A DNA stretch of 64,000 bases from Corynebacterium ammoniagenes DSM 20306 (GTDB lineage: Bacteria; Actinomycetota; Actinomycetes; Mycobacteriales; Mycobacteriaceae), in contig NZ_CP009244.1 of assembly GCF_001941425.1 (NCBI RefSeq), forward strand, positions 558,001 through 622,000, in the 5' to 3' direction. Shown here piece by piece: positions 1-6,918 of the stretch. How positions within the stretch are numbered: position 1 is the first letter of the stretch; the number at the start of each line of letters is the position of its first letter. The notes under the pieces are model-generated. The model searched no databases, was not told the origin of the DNA, and saw nothing but the letters and a program-made list of their open reading frames with translations. The position numbers and the translations under genes are program-made.

Positions 1-129
1 GGCACCATGTTCGGCATTAAACCTGCCGCCCAACCACCAGGCCGCGGGCAATTAGCCGTCGGCGGGGAAGTAGTAGGGCTGTGCCAAGCAGCGCTGCCGC
101 GGGTGATGAGTGAAGAAGTGGAAGGATAA
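1..129 (+). CDS. eccC: ESX-4 type VII secretion ATPase EccC, C-terminal fragment
   Basis: Only the last 42 codons are present, open at the left edge and ending in TAA at 127-129. The readable tail has the P-P-G-R-G-Q-L pattern followed by V-V-G-L, the usual end of the third FtsK/SpoIIIE ATPase domain of EccC proteins. EccC is the membrane-anchored ATPase that recognises and drives export of WXG100 substrates. The downstream order (Rv3446c-like protein, two WXG100 genes, rplM) matches the ESX-4 locus of mycobacteria, which makes the assignment firm despite the short fragment. The gene continues upstream of the window. Confidence 0.8.
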   Translation, partial: GTMFGIKPAAQPPGRGQLAVGGEVVGLCQAALPRVMSEEVEG

Positions 130-132
130 AAG

Positions 133-1149
133 ATGTCACTGTATGAATCGACCACAGTTGATCTCACCATTACGGTCTTAGATACCGCCACCATATTTGA
201 AGGTCCTGAAGCCATCTATCGCTACGACCTTCCCGGCACCGCCGTCGTCGAAGGCTGGGCGCTGTCCGGAGTGATGGATCAAGCCCAAAAGATGCTGCCC
301 GCGCAGTGGCCCGAGGTCACCGTGGCCGTCGTGGCGGACTATTCCGGCGGGCCGATGTCGCACGAGGCCGTTAAAATTATTCGCCGACAACTACAAGTTC
401 ACAATGTCGTCATCGCCGAGCATGAACCCGCCGGCGCCCCGGCCCGCTATGAAGAACCCGCCGAACTGCCACGCCACTATGACACAGCCGTAGAACCGGA
501 GCCTGACACCGCGGATATTATTCGCCCCTCCGACGAGGATGAATCCCTATTATCGCAGACTGCCCAGCGCAAAGGTCTCGTCGCGCTGCTAGCTCTGTTA
601 GTCGTCATCATCGCAGTCATTATTTGGGCACTGTTTCGCAGCCCCTCCCAACCGGCCGAAGAAATAGCATCAGCAAGTTCTACATCCATCGCGGCAACTC
701 CCACGGCACACGCCGCGAGCACACCATCGACCTCGACCTCGTCCGCTGCCGCACCCGTGCACCACACTATTGAAGCTGGCGGACTCCGCGTCGTACTTCC
801 AGAAGGGTTTACCCATACCGAGGAAGACGGTTTAGTTACCGCCACCGGCCAAGATCCCAACTTGCGCATCATCATGGTCATGGATCCGCTCTACGCAGTG
901 CCCGTCAACGCGTTATTTGCGGAGATTCGCGCGCAAATCGATACGGATGAAACCTTGTCCGACCCGCATGAAGCCAACGGGCGGCTGACCTATATCGAAA
1001 GGCCTGGCGATGATTCCGAGGTCAAGTGGACCACGTGGGTCGATGATGGACAACAAGTCTCATTAGGCTGCCACACCCGCACCGAGCCCAGCATGGCCCA
1101 GCGCGCAGCCTGCCGCATGGCGGCGGAGTCGATTGAAAAAGCGGCATAA
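133..1149 (+). CDS. Type VII secretion-associated protein (Rv3446c-like, ESX-4)
   Basis: A 338-residue protein starting 3 nt after eccC, so almost certainly co-transcribed. Residues 1-100 form a soluble domain and 101-147 an acidic linker. Residues 148-168 are one strongly hydrophobic transmembrane helix. A Ser/Thr/Ala-rich stretch (170-210) then leads to a second domain with two cysteines near residues 313 and 327 that could form an extracytoplasmic disulfide. This architecture and position match the Rv3446c family found only in ESX-4 loci of Mycobacteriales. Its exact role is not known; from context it is an ESX-4 accessory or structural protein. Family and locus assignment is confident, mechanism is not. 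Confidence 0.8.
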   Translation: MSLYESTTVDLTITVLDTATIFEGPEAIYRYDLPGTAVVEGWALSGVMDQAQKMLPAQWPEVTVAVVADYSGGPMSHEAVKIIRRQLQVHNVVIAEHEPAGAPARYEEPAELPRHYDTAVEPEPDTADIIRPSDEDESLLSQTAQRKGLVALLALLVVIIAVIIWALFRSPSQPAEEIASASSTSIAATPTAHAASTPSTSTSSAAAPVHHTIEAGGLRVVLPEGFTHTEEDGLVTATGQDPNLRIIMVMDPLYAVPVNALFAEIRAQIDTDETLSDPHEANGRLTYIERPGDDSEVKWTTWVDDGQQVSLGCHTRTEPSMAQRAACRMAAESIEKAA

Positions 1150-1157
1150 TTCGAGCC

Positions 1158-1184
1158 GGAACCTTCGGGGAAAAGTGCCAGTCC
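1158..1184 (+). promoter_or_regulatory. ECF-sigma-type promoter of the esxU-esxT pair
   Basis: GGAAC at 1158-1162 and AGTCC at 1180-1184 are separated by 17 nt, about 92 nt before the first WXG100 start codon. Mycobacterial SigM promoters are reported as GGAAC with a CGTC-type -10 at 16-18 nt, and SigM is reported to control Esx genes there. The same block recurs at 4690-4716 with identical spacing. Assignment to a particular sigma factor is inference. Confidence 0.55.
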
Positions 1185-1276
1185 AATGTAGTTAAGGAAG
1201 CACGGTCACCGGATAGACGGCCGTTTCCGATGGACACTTTCATGCCGACTTAGTACCCACAGAAGGGGATAGACCC

Positions 1277-1591
1277 ATGAGCCAAATGTTTAAAACCGAA
1301 GCAGAAGTAATGGTCGCGACCGCCGGGCGCGTCGACACCACCAATGATGAAGTCGCAGCGGAGCTAACCCGCTTGCAGGGCGTTGTTGACCAAGTGCGAG
1401 CCAGCTGGACCGGCTCGGCGCAGGTGTCCTTTGACAACCTGATGAATCGCTATGACGCATCCGCGCAGCAACTGCAAGAAGCATTGACCTCAATTAGCGA
1501 AAATATTCGCGCCAACGCCCGCAACTTCGACTCGGTGGAGGCCCAGAACCAGGATGCCTTCAACAACGTCGGCGGCGGACTCGCCCTTTAA
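1277..1591 (+). CDS. esxU: WXG100 protein, EsxU-like (ESX-4 substrate)
   Basis: A 104-residue all-helical protein with the WXG turn at W44-T45-G46 between two predicted amphipathic helices, the hallmark of ESAT-6/CFP-10 proteins exported as heterodimers by type VII secretion. The C-terminal part carries F-D-S-V-E, an aromatic-x3-acid arrangement close to the canonical YxxxD/E export signal, but with Phe in place of Tyr. An AGAAGGGG ribosome site precedes the ATG. It lies 33 nt upstream of a second WXG100 gene and corresponds by order to EsxU of the mycobacterial ESX-4 locus. WXG100 membership is certain; the U versus T naming rests on synteny. Confidence 0.88.
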   Translation: MSQMFKTEAEVMVATAGRVDTTNDEVAAELTRLQGVVDQVRASWTGSAQVSFDNLMNRYDASAQQLQEALTSISENIRANARNFDSVEAQNQDAFNNVGGGLAL

Positions 1592-1624
1592 CCACCAAGA
1601 CAACAACGAGAAGGAATCACCATC

Positions 1625-1912
1625 ATGAGCGAAATCAAGTACCAATTCGGCGCTATCTCTAACGCTGCCGCAGACATCAACTCCACCTCGTCGCGCATCA
1701 ACGGTCTGCTCGATGATCTCAAAGGTGTCATCGCACCCATGGCCGCAACGTGGGAGGGCGAATCCGCCGCCGCATACAATGAAGCGCAGGCAAAGTGGGA
1801 TAACGCCGCAGCCGAGCTGAACACGGTCCTGGCTACCATCTCCAATACCGTGTCGCAGTCCAATGACCGCATGAGCGATGTCAACCGTCGCGCGGCAGCA
1901 AGCTGGGGATAA
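1625..1912 (+). CDS. esxT: WXG100 protein, EsxT-like (ESX-4 substrate)
   Basis: A 95-residue WXG100 protein with W43-E44-G45 at the helix turn and a second long helix over residues 50-90, ending in A-S-W-G. AGAAGGAATC upstream of the ATG is a good ribosome site. It is the likely heterodimer partner of the preceding gene, co-transcribed from the ECF-type promoter at 1158-1184. By position it is the EsxT equivalent. It has no YxxxD/E signal of its own, which is usual for one member of each WXG100 pair, so export would depend on the partner. Confidence 0.88.
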   Translation: MSEIKYQFGAISNAAADINSTSSRINGLLDDLKGVIAPMAATWEGESAAAYNEAQAKWDNAAAELNTVLATISNTVSQSNDRMSDVNRRAAASWG

Positions 1913-1977
1913 AGCCTCACCACATAAACCACAGTGTCCCAGGCGGGATAACACACCGGTTGCGCAGGGCACAGTGC

Positions 1978-1989
1978 GCTTGTCGATGC
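1978..1989 (+). repeat. Dispersed 12-mer GCTTGTCGATGC, intergenic copy
   Basis: This exact 12-mer recurs at 24757-24768 (+ strand) and, as its reverse complement, at 31885-31896, 34666-34677 and 42650-42661. Near copies differing in an outer base sit at 11189, 16475, 18204 and 55461. This copy lies between esxT and rplM, where codon usage cannot explain it. Confidence 0.5.
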
Positions 1990-2037
1990 AGGGGCTTGGC
2001 ATCGAAAAGCAATGCACTTCTGCGCGACTGGTGTGTT

Positions 2038-2066
2038 TTGGTTTTCTGGGTATCGGCGATTATGCT
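2038..2066 (+). promoter_or_regulatory. Probable sigma-A promoter of rplM-rpsI
   Basis: TTGGTT at 2038-2043 and TATGCT at 2061-2066 are separated by exactly 17 nt. This is the best housekeeping promoter match in the 282-nt esxT-rplM gap. Transcription would start near 2073, giving a leader of about 120 nt. Confidence 0.5.
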
Positions 2067-2084
2067 AGATCCCCTGTGTGCTTT

Positions 2085-2163
2085 GTCGGCTTGAGCCGAC
2101 GCACGGTCTGCAGGTCTCCACCGGCCGCTGCGTGACTGTGTGTGAGCACGTAGCGCTGGCCGG
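2085..2163 (+). promoter_or_regulatory. Structured leader of the rplM-rpsI mRNA
   Basis: Two hairpins precede the rplM ribosome site. A GTCGGC/GCCGAC stem-loop (TTGA loop) lies at 2085-2100. A longer stem at 2121-2163 pairs CCGGCC with GGCCGG and GCTGCGTG with CACGTAGC, with a 3-nt bulge. Autogenous ribosomal-protein leaders are common in this position, but I do not recognise this as a named leader family. Confidence 0.4.
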
Positions 2164-2194
2164 CAGCCCCCAGAGACAACTCCAAGGAGTCATT

Positions 2195-2638
2195 TTGTCT
2201 ACTTTCCACCCAAAGAGCGGTGACATTACCCGTAAGTGGTACGTCATCGACGCAACTGATGTGGTGCTGGGCAAGCTTGCTTCCACCGTGGCAGATATGC
2301 TGCGTGGCAAGCACAAGCCTCAGTACGCACCAAACGTTGACTGTGGTGACCACGTCATCATCATCAACGCTGAAAAGATTCACGTTTCTTCTAACAAGCG
2401 CGACCGTGAAAAGCGCTACCACCACTCCGGTTACCCGGGTGGTCTGCGCACCATGACCCTGGGCCAGTCCCTGGACGCAAACCCAGCGCGCGTAATCGAA
2501 GAAGCAATTGTTGGCATGATGCCACACAACAAGCTTTCCCGTTCCTCTGCTAAGAAGCTTCACGTCTTCAACGGTGCAGAGCACCCATACGCCGGTCAGA
2601 AGCCGGAGACCTTCGAGCTTAAGCAGGTGGCACAGTAA
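2195..2638 (+). CDS. rplM: 50S ribosomal protein L13
   Basis: L13 (uL13) is an early-assembly protein of the large ribosomal subunit. Starting at the TTG at 2195, the product is 147 residues, the family's normal size. It shows the conserved W-Y-V-I-D-A near the N-terminus, [13 protein letters not shown] and the H-H-S-G-Y-P-G-G segment. The frame is open further upstream, but those residues resemble no L13 N-terminus, and an AAGGAG site at 2183-2188 sits correctly for the TTG. A TTG start on a highly expressed ribosomal gene is unusual. The stop overlaps the rpsI start by one base (TAATG). Confidence 0.97.
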   Translation: MSTFHPKSGDITRKWYVIDATDVVLGKLASTVADMLRGKHKPQYAPNVDCGDHVIIINAEKIHVSSNKRDREKRYHHSGYPGGLRTMTLGQSLDANPARVIEEAIVGMMPHNKLSRSSAKKLHVFNGAEHPYAGQKPETFELKQVAQ

Positions 2639-3180
2639 TGGCTGAAAACGAGAACCTCGAGAACAACGTAGCTGACGCAGCGGACATCGCTGCTGCAGCT
2701 GCTGCAACCGAAGAGTTCACCAACACCATTGGTGATTCCATTGCTCCAGAGGCAACCGAAGCAGAGACCGAAGCTGACGCTCCTGTCCTGCACGAGGGCC
2801 CAATCCAGACCGTTGGTCGTCGTAAGCGCGCAATTGCTCGCGTACGCATGGTCGCTGGTTCCGGTGAAATCATCGTCAACGGCCGTAGCCTGGACGATTA
2901 CTTCCCGAACAAGCTGCACCAGCAGGACGTCCTTCTGCCACTGACCTTGCTTGATCGCGAAGGCCAGTTCGACATGAAGGTTTCCGTCAACGGCGGTGGC
3001 CCAACCGGTCAGTCCGGCGCATTGCGTCTGGCTATTGCCCGTGCACTTAACGTCTACAACCCAGCTGACCGCACTGCCTTGAAGAAGGCTGGTCTGCTGA
3101 CCCGTGACGCACGTGCAGTTGAGCGTAAGAAGGCTGGTCTGCACAAGGCACGTCGTGCTCCGCAGTACTCCAAGCGTTAA
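2638..3180 (+). CDS. rpsI: 30S ribosomal protein S9
   Basis: S9 (uS9) is a small-subunit head protein whose C-terminal tail reaches the P-site tRNA. The C-terminal 130 residues are classic S9: [27 protein letters not shown] and the terminal basic Q-Y-S-K-R. At 180 residues it carries an N-terminal extension of about 50 residues rich in Ala and Glu, typical of actinobacterial S9. It is translationally coupled to rplM through a TAATG overlap. A strong terminator follows. Confidence 0.97.
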   Translation: MAENENLENNVADAADIAAAAAATEEFTNTIGDSIAPEATEAETEADAPVLHEGPIQTVGRRKRAIARVRMVAGSGEIIVNGRSLDDYFPNKLHQQDVLLPLTLLDREGQFDMKVSVNGGGPTGQSGALRLAIARALNVYNPADRTALKKAGLLTRDARAVERKKAGLHKARRAPQYSKR

Positions 3181-3202
3181 TCTTTCGCTTTTCTTCTACA
3201 TT

Positions 3203-3246
3203 CCCGTCGCACTTTCTTTCGAGAAAGTCGCGGCGGGTTTGTTTTT
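3203..3246 (+). terminator. Intrinsic terminator after rpsI
   Basis: CCCGTCGC pairs with GCGGCGGG (one G-T pair), and after a small internal loop CTTTCT pairs with AGAAAG. The stem ends at 3237 and is followed by TTTGTTTTT. It closes the rplM-rpsI transcript. Confidence 0.85.
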
Positions 3247-3302
3247 GCCCAAAACCCGCGCGTTGCCTGCGCCCCAACCGCGCCTTTGCAGCCGCGAGAG
3301 TG

Positions 3303-3308
3303 CATAAT
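3303..3308 (+). promoter_or_regulatory. -10 element for leaderless glmM
   Basis: CATAAT ends 6 nt before the glmM ATG at 3315, so the transcript would begin at or next to the start codon. No ribosome site precedes that ATG. A convincing -35 box is not visible. Confidence 0.45.
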
Positions 3309-3314
3309 TGGTAT

Positions 3315-4658
3315 ATGACTCGACTTTTTGGAACCGACGGAGTTCGCGGCCTCGCAAATAAGAAACTCACGCCTATTTTGGCCTTGCGCCTGGGACAAGC
3401 AGCAGCGGAAGTGCTCACCGCTGACCGCGAATCCTATGAACTGCGTCCGACTGCGATTATCGGACGCGACCCCCGCGTATCCGGGGAGATGCTGGATGCG
3501 GCCATCGCTGCTGGCCTAGCCTCCCGCGGCGTCGACGTAGTGCGGGTCGGTGTGCTGCCGACTCCAGCCATCGCGTTTTTGACCGATGACTACGGCGCGG
3601 ATTTGGGCGTGATGATTTCCGCCTCGCACAACCCCATGCCTGATAACGGCATCAAGTTCTTTGCCGCCGGTGGTCGCAAGCTGCCGGATGCCGTCGAAGA
3701 CCAGATCCAAGCAACCATGGAGCGCTTGAGCGATGACGGCCCAACTGGCACCAAGCTCGGCCGCATCATCTCCGAGTCACCCGATGCCCGCGATCGCTAC
3801 CGCAAGCATTTGCACCAGGCCGTACCGGTCGATCTTTCCGGGCTAAAAGTCGTGGTGGACGCAGCCAATGGCGCGGCATCGCGCGTAGCCATCGAAGCCT
3901 ACCGCGAGGCGGGCGCCGAAGTCGTTCCGATTCACAACAAGCCCAATGCCTTCAACATCAATGATGATTGCGGCTCCACCCACATCGATAAGACCCAGGA
4001 AGCAGTGCTTGAGCACGGCGCTGATTTGGGCTTGGCGCACGATGGCGACGCAGACCGCTGCTTAGCTGTCGATGCCGAGGGCAACGTCGTCGATGGCGAT
4101 CAGATCATGGCGATTTTGGCCGTCGGTATGAAAGAAGAAAACAGCCTGCGCTTTAACACCTTGGTTGCCACCGTGATGTCGAACCTGGGGCTCAAGCTCG
4201 CCATGAAGGAACAAGGCATTGAAGTACGCGAAACCCAGGTGGGCGATCGCTACGTCGTCGAAGAGCTGATGCGCGGGGATTATTCACTCGGCGGCGAACA
4301 ATCCGGTCACATTGTGTTGCCGGAAGATTGCACCACCGGCGATGGCATTTTATCCGGTCTGTCCTTGATGGCGCGCATGGCAAAGACGGGGAAGTCATTG
4401 AAGGAATTAGCATCCGTGATGACAGTCTTGCCACAGACGCTGATTAACGTGCCTGTGTCAAATAAGGCCACCATCCTGGATTCTTCCGAGGTACTCGCCG
4501 CGATTGCGCAGGCAGAAGAAGAACTCGGTGAATCTGGCCGCGTCTTGCTGCGACCTTCTGGCACCGAGGAGCTTTTCCGCGTCATGGTCGAAGCCGCGGA
4601 AGCAGAACAAGCCCGCAAGGTCGCAGGTCGCCTAGCTGCAGTGGTAGCCGCCGCCTAG
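3315..4658 (+). CDS. glmM: Phosphoglucosamine mutase
   Basis: Converts glucosamine-6-phosphate to glucosamine-1-phosphate for UDP-GlcNAc and peptidoglycan synthesis. The 447-residue product starts [12 protein letters not shown], the conserved GlmM N-terminus. The phosphoserine loop S-A-S-H-N-P has the active Ser at 104. The metal-binding D-G-D-A-D-R lies near residue 242, and the substrate loop G-E-Q-S-G-H plus the C-terminal R-P-S-G-T-E phosphate site are present. The frame is open 15 nt upstream, but the M-T-R-L start fits the family and a -10 box placed for leaderless initiation. glmS lies 3.3 kb downstream, separated by the unknown unit and the hydrolase. Confidence 0.96.
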   Translation: MTRLFGTDGVRGLANKKLTPILALRLGQAAAEVLTADRESYELRPTAIIGRDPRVSGEMLDAAIAAGLASRGVDVVRVGVLPTPAIAFLTDDYGADLGVMISASHNPMPDNGIKFFAAGGRKLPDAVEDQIQATMERLSDDGPTGTKLGRIISESPDARDRYRKHLHQAVPVDLSGLKVVVDAANGAASRVAIEAYREAGAEVVPIHNKPNAFNINDDCGSTHIDKTQEAVLEHGADLGLAHDGDADRCLAVDAEGNVVDGDQIMAILAVGMKEENSLRFNTLVATVMSNLGLKLAMKEQGIEVRETQVGDRYVVEELMRGDYSLGGEQSGHIVLPEDCTTGDGILSGLSLMARMAKTGKSLKELASVMTVLPQTLINVPVSNKATILDSSEVLAAIAQAEEELGESGRVLLRPSGTEELFRVMVEAAEAEQARKVAGRLAAVVAAA

Positions 4659-4689
4659 AGCCGACAGCAGCAACTTTTAGCCCTTCCCC

Positions 4690-4716
4690 GGAACTTTCAA
4701 GTTCAGGTTGCAGTCC
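4690..4716 (+). promoter_or_regulatory. ECF-sigma-type promoter of the unknown three-gene unit
   Basis: GGAAC (4690-4694), 17-nt spacer, AGTCC (4712-4716). It aligns base for base with the esxU promoter: CCGGAAC-Y-TTC, eight variable bases, GT, two bases, CAGTCCAAT, three bases, G-W-TAA. The -35 region also forms a perfect dyad, GAACTT-TC-AAGTTC (4691-4704). The start codon of the first gene is about 62 nt downstream. Confidence 0.55.
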
Positions 4717-4778
4717 AATATTGATAACGCACGAACTCGTGTGCATTTACGGACTTTACCAAGGGGGAGGGCTTTCGC

Positions 4779-5093
4779 ATGTCAGATGTACATTTTGACC
4801 ATTCCGAAGCCGTCGGGAAATTGCAAGAGCTTATCGATGACACCGTCGAGCGCCAAAACGCCTTAAACCAACAGGTACCGCGTTTCCCACAGGCAGCGGC
4901 TGGACGCGATTTCACCGGCTATGCCCGCAGCATCCAATCGACGCTTGCGCGAATTCATCAGCGCCGCAATAGCCAATTGCACAACATCGCTCGCTCTGCA
5001 GCGGTGGCCATTGCAGATTATGGCGTGGCGCGAACAACCGATGATGACTCGGCGGCAACGTTGAACCAATTTGATATTGGGGATGGCAAATGA
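4779..5093 (+). CDS. Small helical protein, possible ESX substrate-like (Rv3440c position)
   Basis: A 104-residue protein with an AAGGGGGAGG ribosome site before the ATG. It is predicted to be two helices (about 8-33 and 45-84) joined by a turn rich in Pro, Gly and Ala, then a Y81-G-V-A-R-T-T-D-D-D tail. That outline recalls EspC-like and WXG100 type VII substrates, but there is no WXG and the Tyr-to-acid spacing does not fit YxxxD/E exactly. The gene overlaps the next by four bases (ATGA). In M. tuberculosis a 103-residue hypothetical (Rv3440c) occupies the same place after glmM, as I recall. Function unknown; the ESX link is inferred from promoter and shape. Confidence 0.7.
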   Translation: MSDVHFDHSEAVGKLQELIDDTVERQNALNQQVPRFPQAAAGRDFTGYARSIQSTLARIHQRRNSQLHNIARSAAVAIADYGVARTTDDDSAATLNQFDIGDGK

Positions 5094-6589
5094 GCGCATT
5101 ATCGTCCATGGCAGCCGGAAAATTAGCGGACTACCACGCAGCAGTCGCGCAGTTTCAAGCAGCGTCGTTGGGAGCTTATTCTGGTCCGTCGACACCTTTT
5201 GAGCTGTTGCAACAAAAAATCGGCGCCGTGGATGGGCTTAACACCCAAGAATTAGTCGCAGGCACCGCCGCCGCTGTCGGCCCGACGTCTCGGGGTGTAC
5301 GCGGTAAAAGACCACGTGGAGTCGGCGATTTCTTCCGCACGATGGTCACTAATGCACTGGGCTCTTTTGGCGGCGGGATGCTGGTGGACCATTTTGACAA
5401 GCTGGCCGCCGATGACGAAGAAGACGATGAGCAGTGCAGCGTACTGGTCAAAGATTCACAAAAGTGCGCGGAGACTATCGAAGACATTTGCACCACTTCA
5501 GATACCGCAATGTCAGAGATTTTAGAACCAGCCACGCATTTGATTTCTATTCTCACCCAGTTTCTTCGCCGCACCCCGATGGGTGCTTTGACCTCCACAG
5601 CCATCGGCGTTGCCGGCGGTCTCATTGAAGACACCAATGAACAAATCGTTGGTACCTGCCAAGACCGCGATGACAGCGTCGAGAAATGCTTTGAAGAATT
5701 TCTTCGTCGCTGCGATGACGTAGGCGATCGTCCACTGCCGTGTGAGCCTCCCGAGACCTCTGACTGCCCGCTGCCTGCAGCACCAGCTGGCGAACACACC
5801 TGTGAACCCCCACCCAAGCCGGTGGATCCATGCCCAGAAGAGACCAAACCGGTCGAGACTAAGCCAGTGGAGACTAAGACGGTAGAACCGAAACCGGTCG
5901 AGCCCAAACCAGCACCGACCAAGCCCGTCGAATCCGCACCTGCGCCGCCGCCAGCCCCAGCTCCAACTCCAGAGCCTGCAGCCTGCCCACCGCCAGAAAA
6001 GATCCAAGACACCCCTGACTGCGATAAACCAAAGCCGCAGCCGAAGCCAGTGCCGGTGGAAGCGTGTGAACCTGAACCCGCACCAGCAGAGGACTGCGTC
6101 GAGGAACCTAGCGAACCGGCCGAACCAGTCCAACCAGAGCAACCCTGTGAACCGGTTGCCGAATCCACGAGCTGCTGCGGAGTTTTGGGAGCGGTCGGCG
6201 TAGGCATTGCCATCTTGGGCCTCGGCGCGCTGATGATGGGTATTTCCGAATGCTTGGAGCACTTCGGTGAAACGCCGGAACCCGAACCCGAACCCGAGCC
6301 AGAACCGGAACCTGAACAGCCCAAGCCTGAAGTCACCCCGCTACCGGAGGATTTATCCAAAGTGCCCGAACCTACACCACCACCGAAAAAGCTCAGCGCA
6401 GTATCTGGAACAGGGGATGTCGTTGTAGAAGACAGTGGTGCACACCAGCCACAGAATCCGCCAGCTGCACCGGCACCTGCGGAACCTCCACCACCTAGCC
6501 CAGAACCCGGTCCCAACCCAAGCTCCGCTGATAGCGCAGCTGCACCAACAACTACTAACAGTCCGGCACGAAAGGCAGGCGCGTGGTAA
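5090..6589 (+). CDS. Cys- and Pro-rich membrane protein of unknown function (Rv3439c position)
   Basis: A 499-residue protein coupled to the gene before it (ATGA) and after it (TAATG). Residues 1-110 are Ala-rich and probably helical. Residues 111-250 contain ten cysteines, some at near-regular intervals of about 8-12 residues. Residues 250-360 are Pro/Glu/Lys repeats (T-K-P-V-E and relatives) with further cysteines. Residues 363-385 form one hydrophobic membrane segment flanked by C362-C363 and C388. A P-E dipeptide tract and a Pro/Ala tail follow. Eighteen cysteines is very unusual for this genus and suggests either an oxidised exported domain or metal binding. Rv3439c (Ala/Pro-rich, about 467 residues) is its likely positional equivalent. 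No enzymatic motif seen. Confidence 0.7.
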   Translation: MSALSSMAAGKLADYHAAVAQFQAASLGAYSGPSTPFELLQQKIGAVDGLNTQELVAGTAAAVGPTSRGVRGKRPRGVGDFFRTMVTNALGSFGGGMLVDHFDKLAADDEEDDEQCSVLVKDSQKCAETIEDICTTSDTAMSEILEPATHLISILTQFLRRTPMGALTSTAIGVAGGLIEDTNEQIVGTCQDRDDSVEKCFEEFLRRCDDVGDRPLPCEPPETSDCPLPAAPAGEHTCEPPPKPVDPCPEETKPVETKPVETKTVEPKPVEPKPAPTKPVESAPAPPPAPAPTPEPAACPPPEKIQDTPDCDKPKPQPKPVPVEACEPEPAPAEDCVEEPSEPAEPVQPEQPCEPVAESTSCCGVLGAVGVGIAILGLGALMMGISECLEHFGETPEPEPEPEPEPEPEQPKPEVTPLPEDLSKVPEPTPPPKKLSAVSGTGDVVVEDSGAHQPQNPPAAPAPAEPPPPSPEPGPNPSSADSAAAPTTTNSPARKAGAW

Positions 6590-6918
6590 TGGATTTTGAA
6601 GAATTCGCGCAACAATTTCGCAAGCGCGCAGCGGCGCGGCTTACGGAGTTTGAAGCGACACTAGAAAAGGCACAACGCGATCTGGAAAAGTCGGCTGAGC
6701 GTGCAGCGGCCGAAGCGCGGCGCACCGCACCAAGCGGGGAAGTGGCGCAACCGGTAGCGCATAACCGCCCGCTCGATTACCGAACCCCGGAGATTCCACA
6801 GCCGACAGTCCAGCCGCAACCGCCGGTGAAACCGGCCGCCGCGGTGCCAGAAAAACAACAAACCCCGGCGCCGCGAAAGGCACCGGGGCAGGTGAAATCT
6901 GTCCTGCGAAGAATGTAG
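6589..6918 (+). CDS. Small basic coiled-coil/Pro-rich protein of unknown function
   Basis: A 109-residue protein. The ATG at 6589 overlaps the upstream TAA (TAATG). A GTG two codons earlier is possible but lies inside the preceding gene. Residues 5-48 are a charged amphipathic helix with alternating Arg/Lys, Glu and Ala, likely a coiled coil. Residues 50-100 are Pro/Gln/Val-rich and disordered, and the last residues are basic (V-K-S-V-L-R-R-M). No signal peptide or membrane segment. It ends one base before the stop codon of the convergent hydrolase gene. Unknown function; probably works with the two genes upstream. Confidence 0.65.
   Translation: MDFEEFAQQFRKRAAARLTEFEATLEKAQRDLEKSAERAAAEARRTAPSGEVAQPVAHNRPLDYRTPEIPQPTVQPQPPVKPAAAVPEKQQTPAPRKAPGQVKSVLRRM

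Noticed and set aside
6275..6320. CRISPR-like or minisatellite repeat
   Set aside because: It is a coding P-E dipeptide tract with varied codons, not a spaced repeat array.
5176..6615. 479-codon open frame on the minus strand opposite the Cys/Pro-rich gene
   Set aside because: It mirrors the Pro/Glu/Lys-rich codons of the plus-strand gene, gives Ser/Gly/Val low-complexity protein, and runs against the coupled operon.
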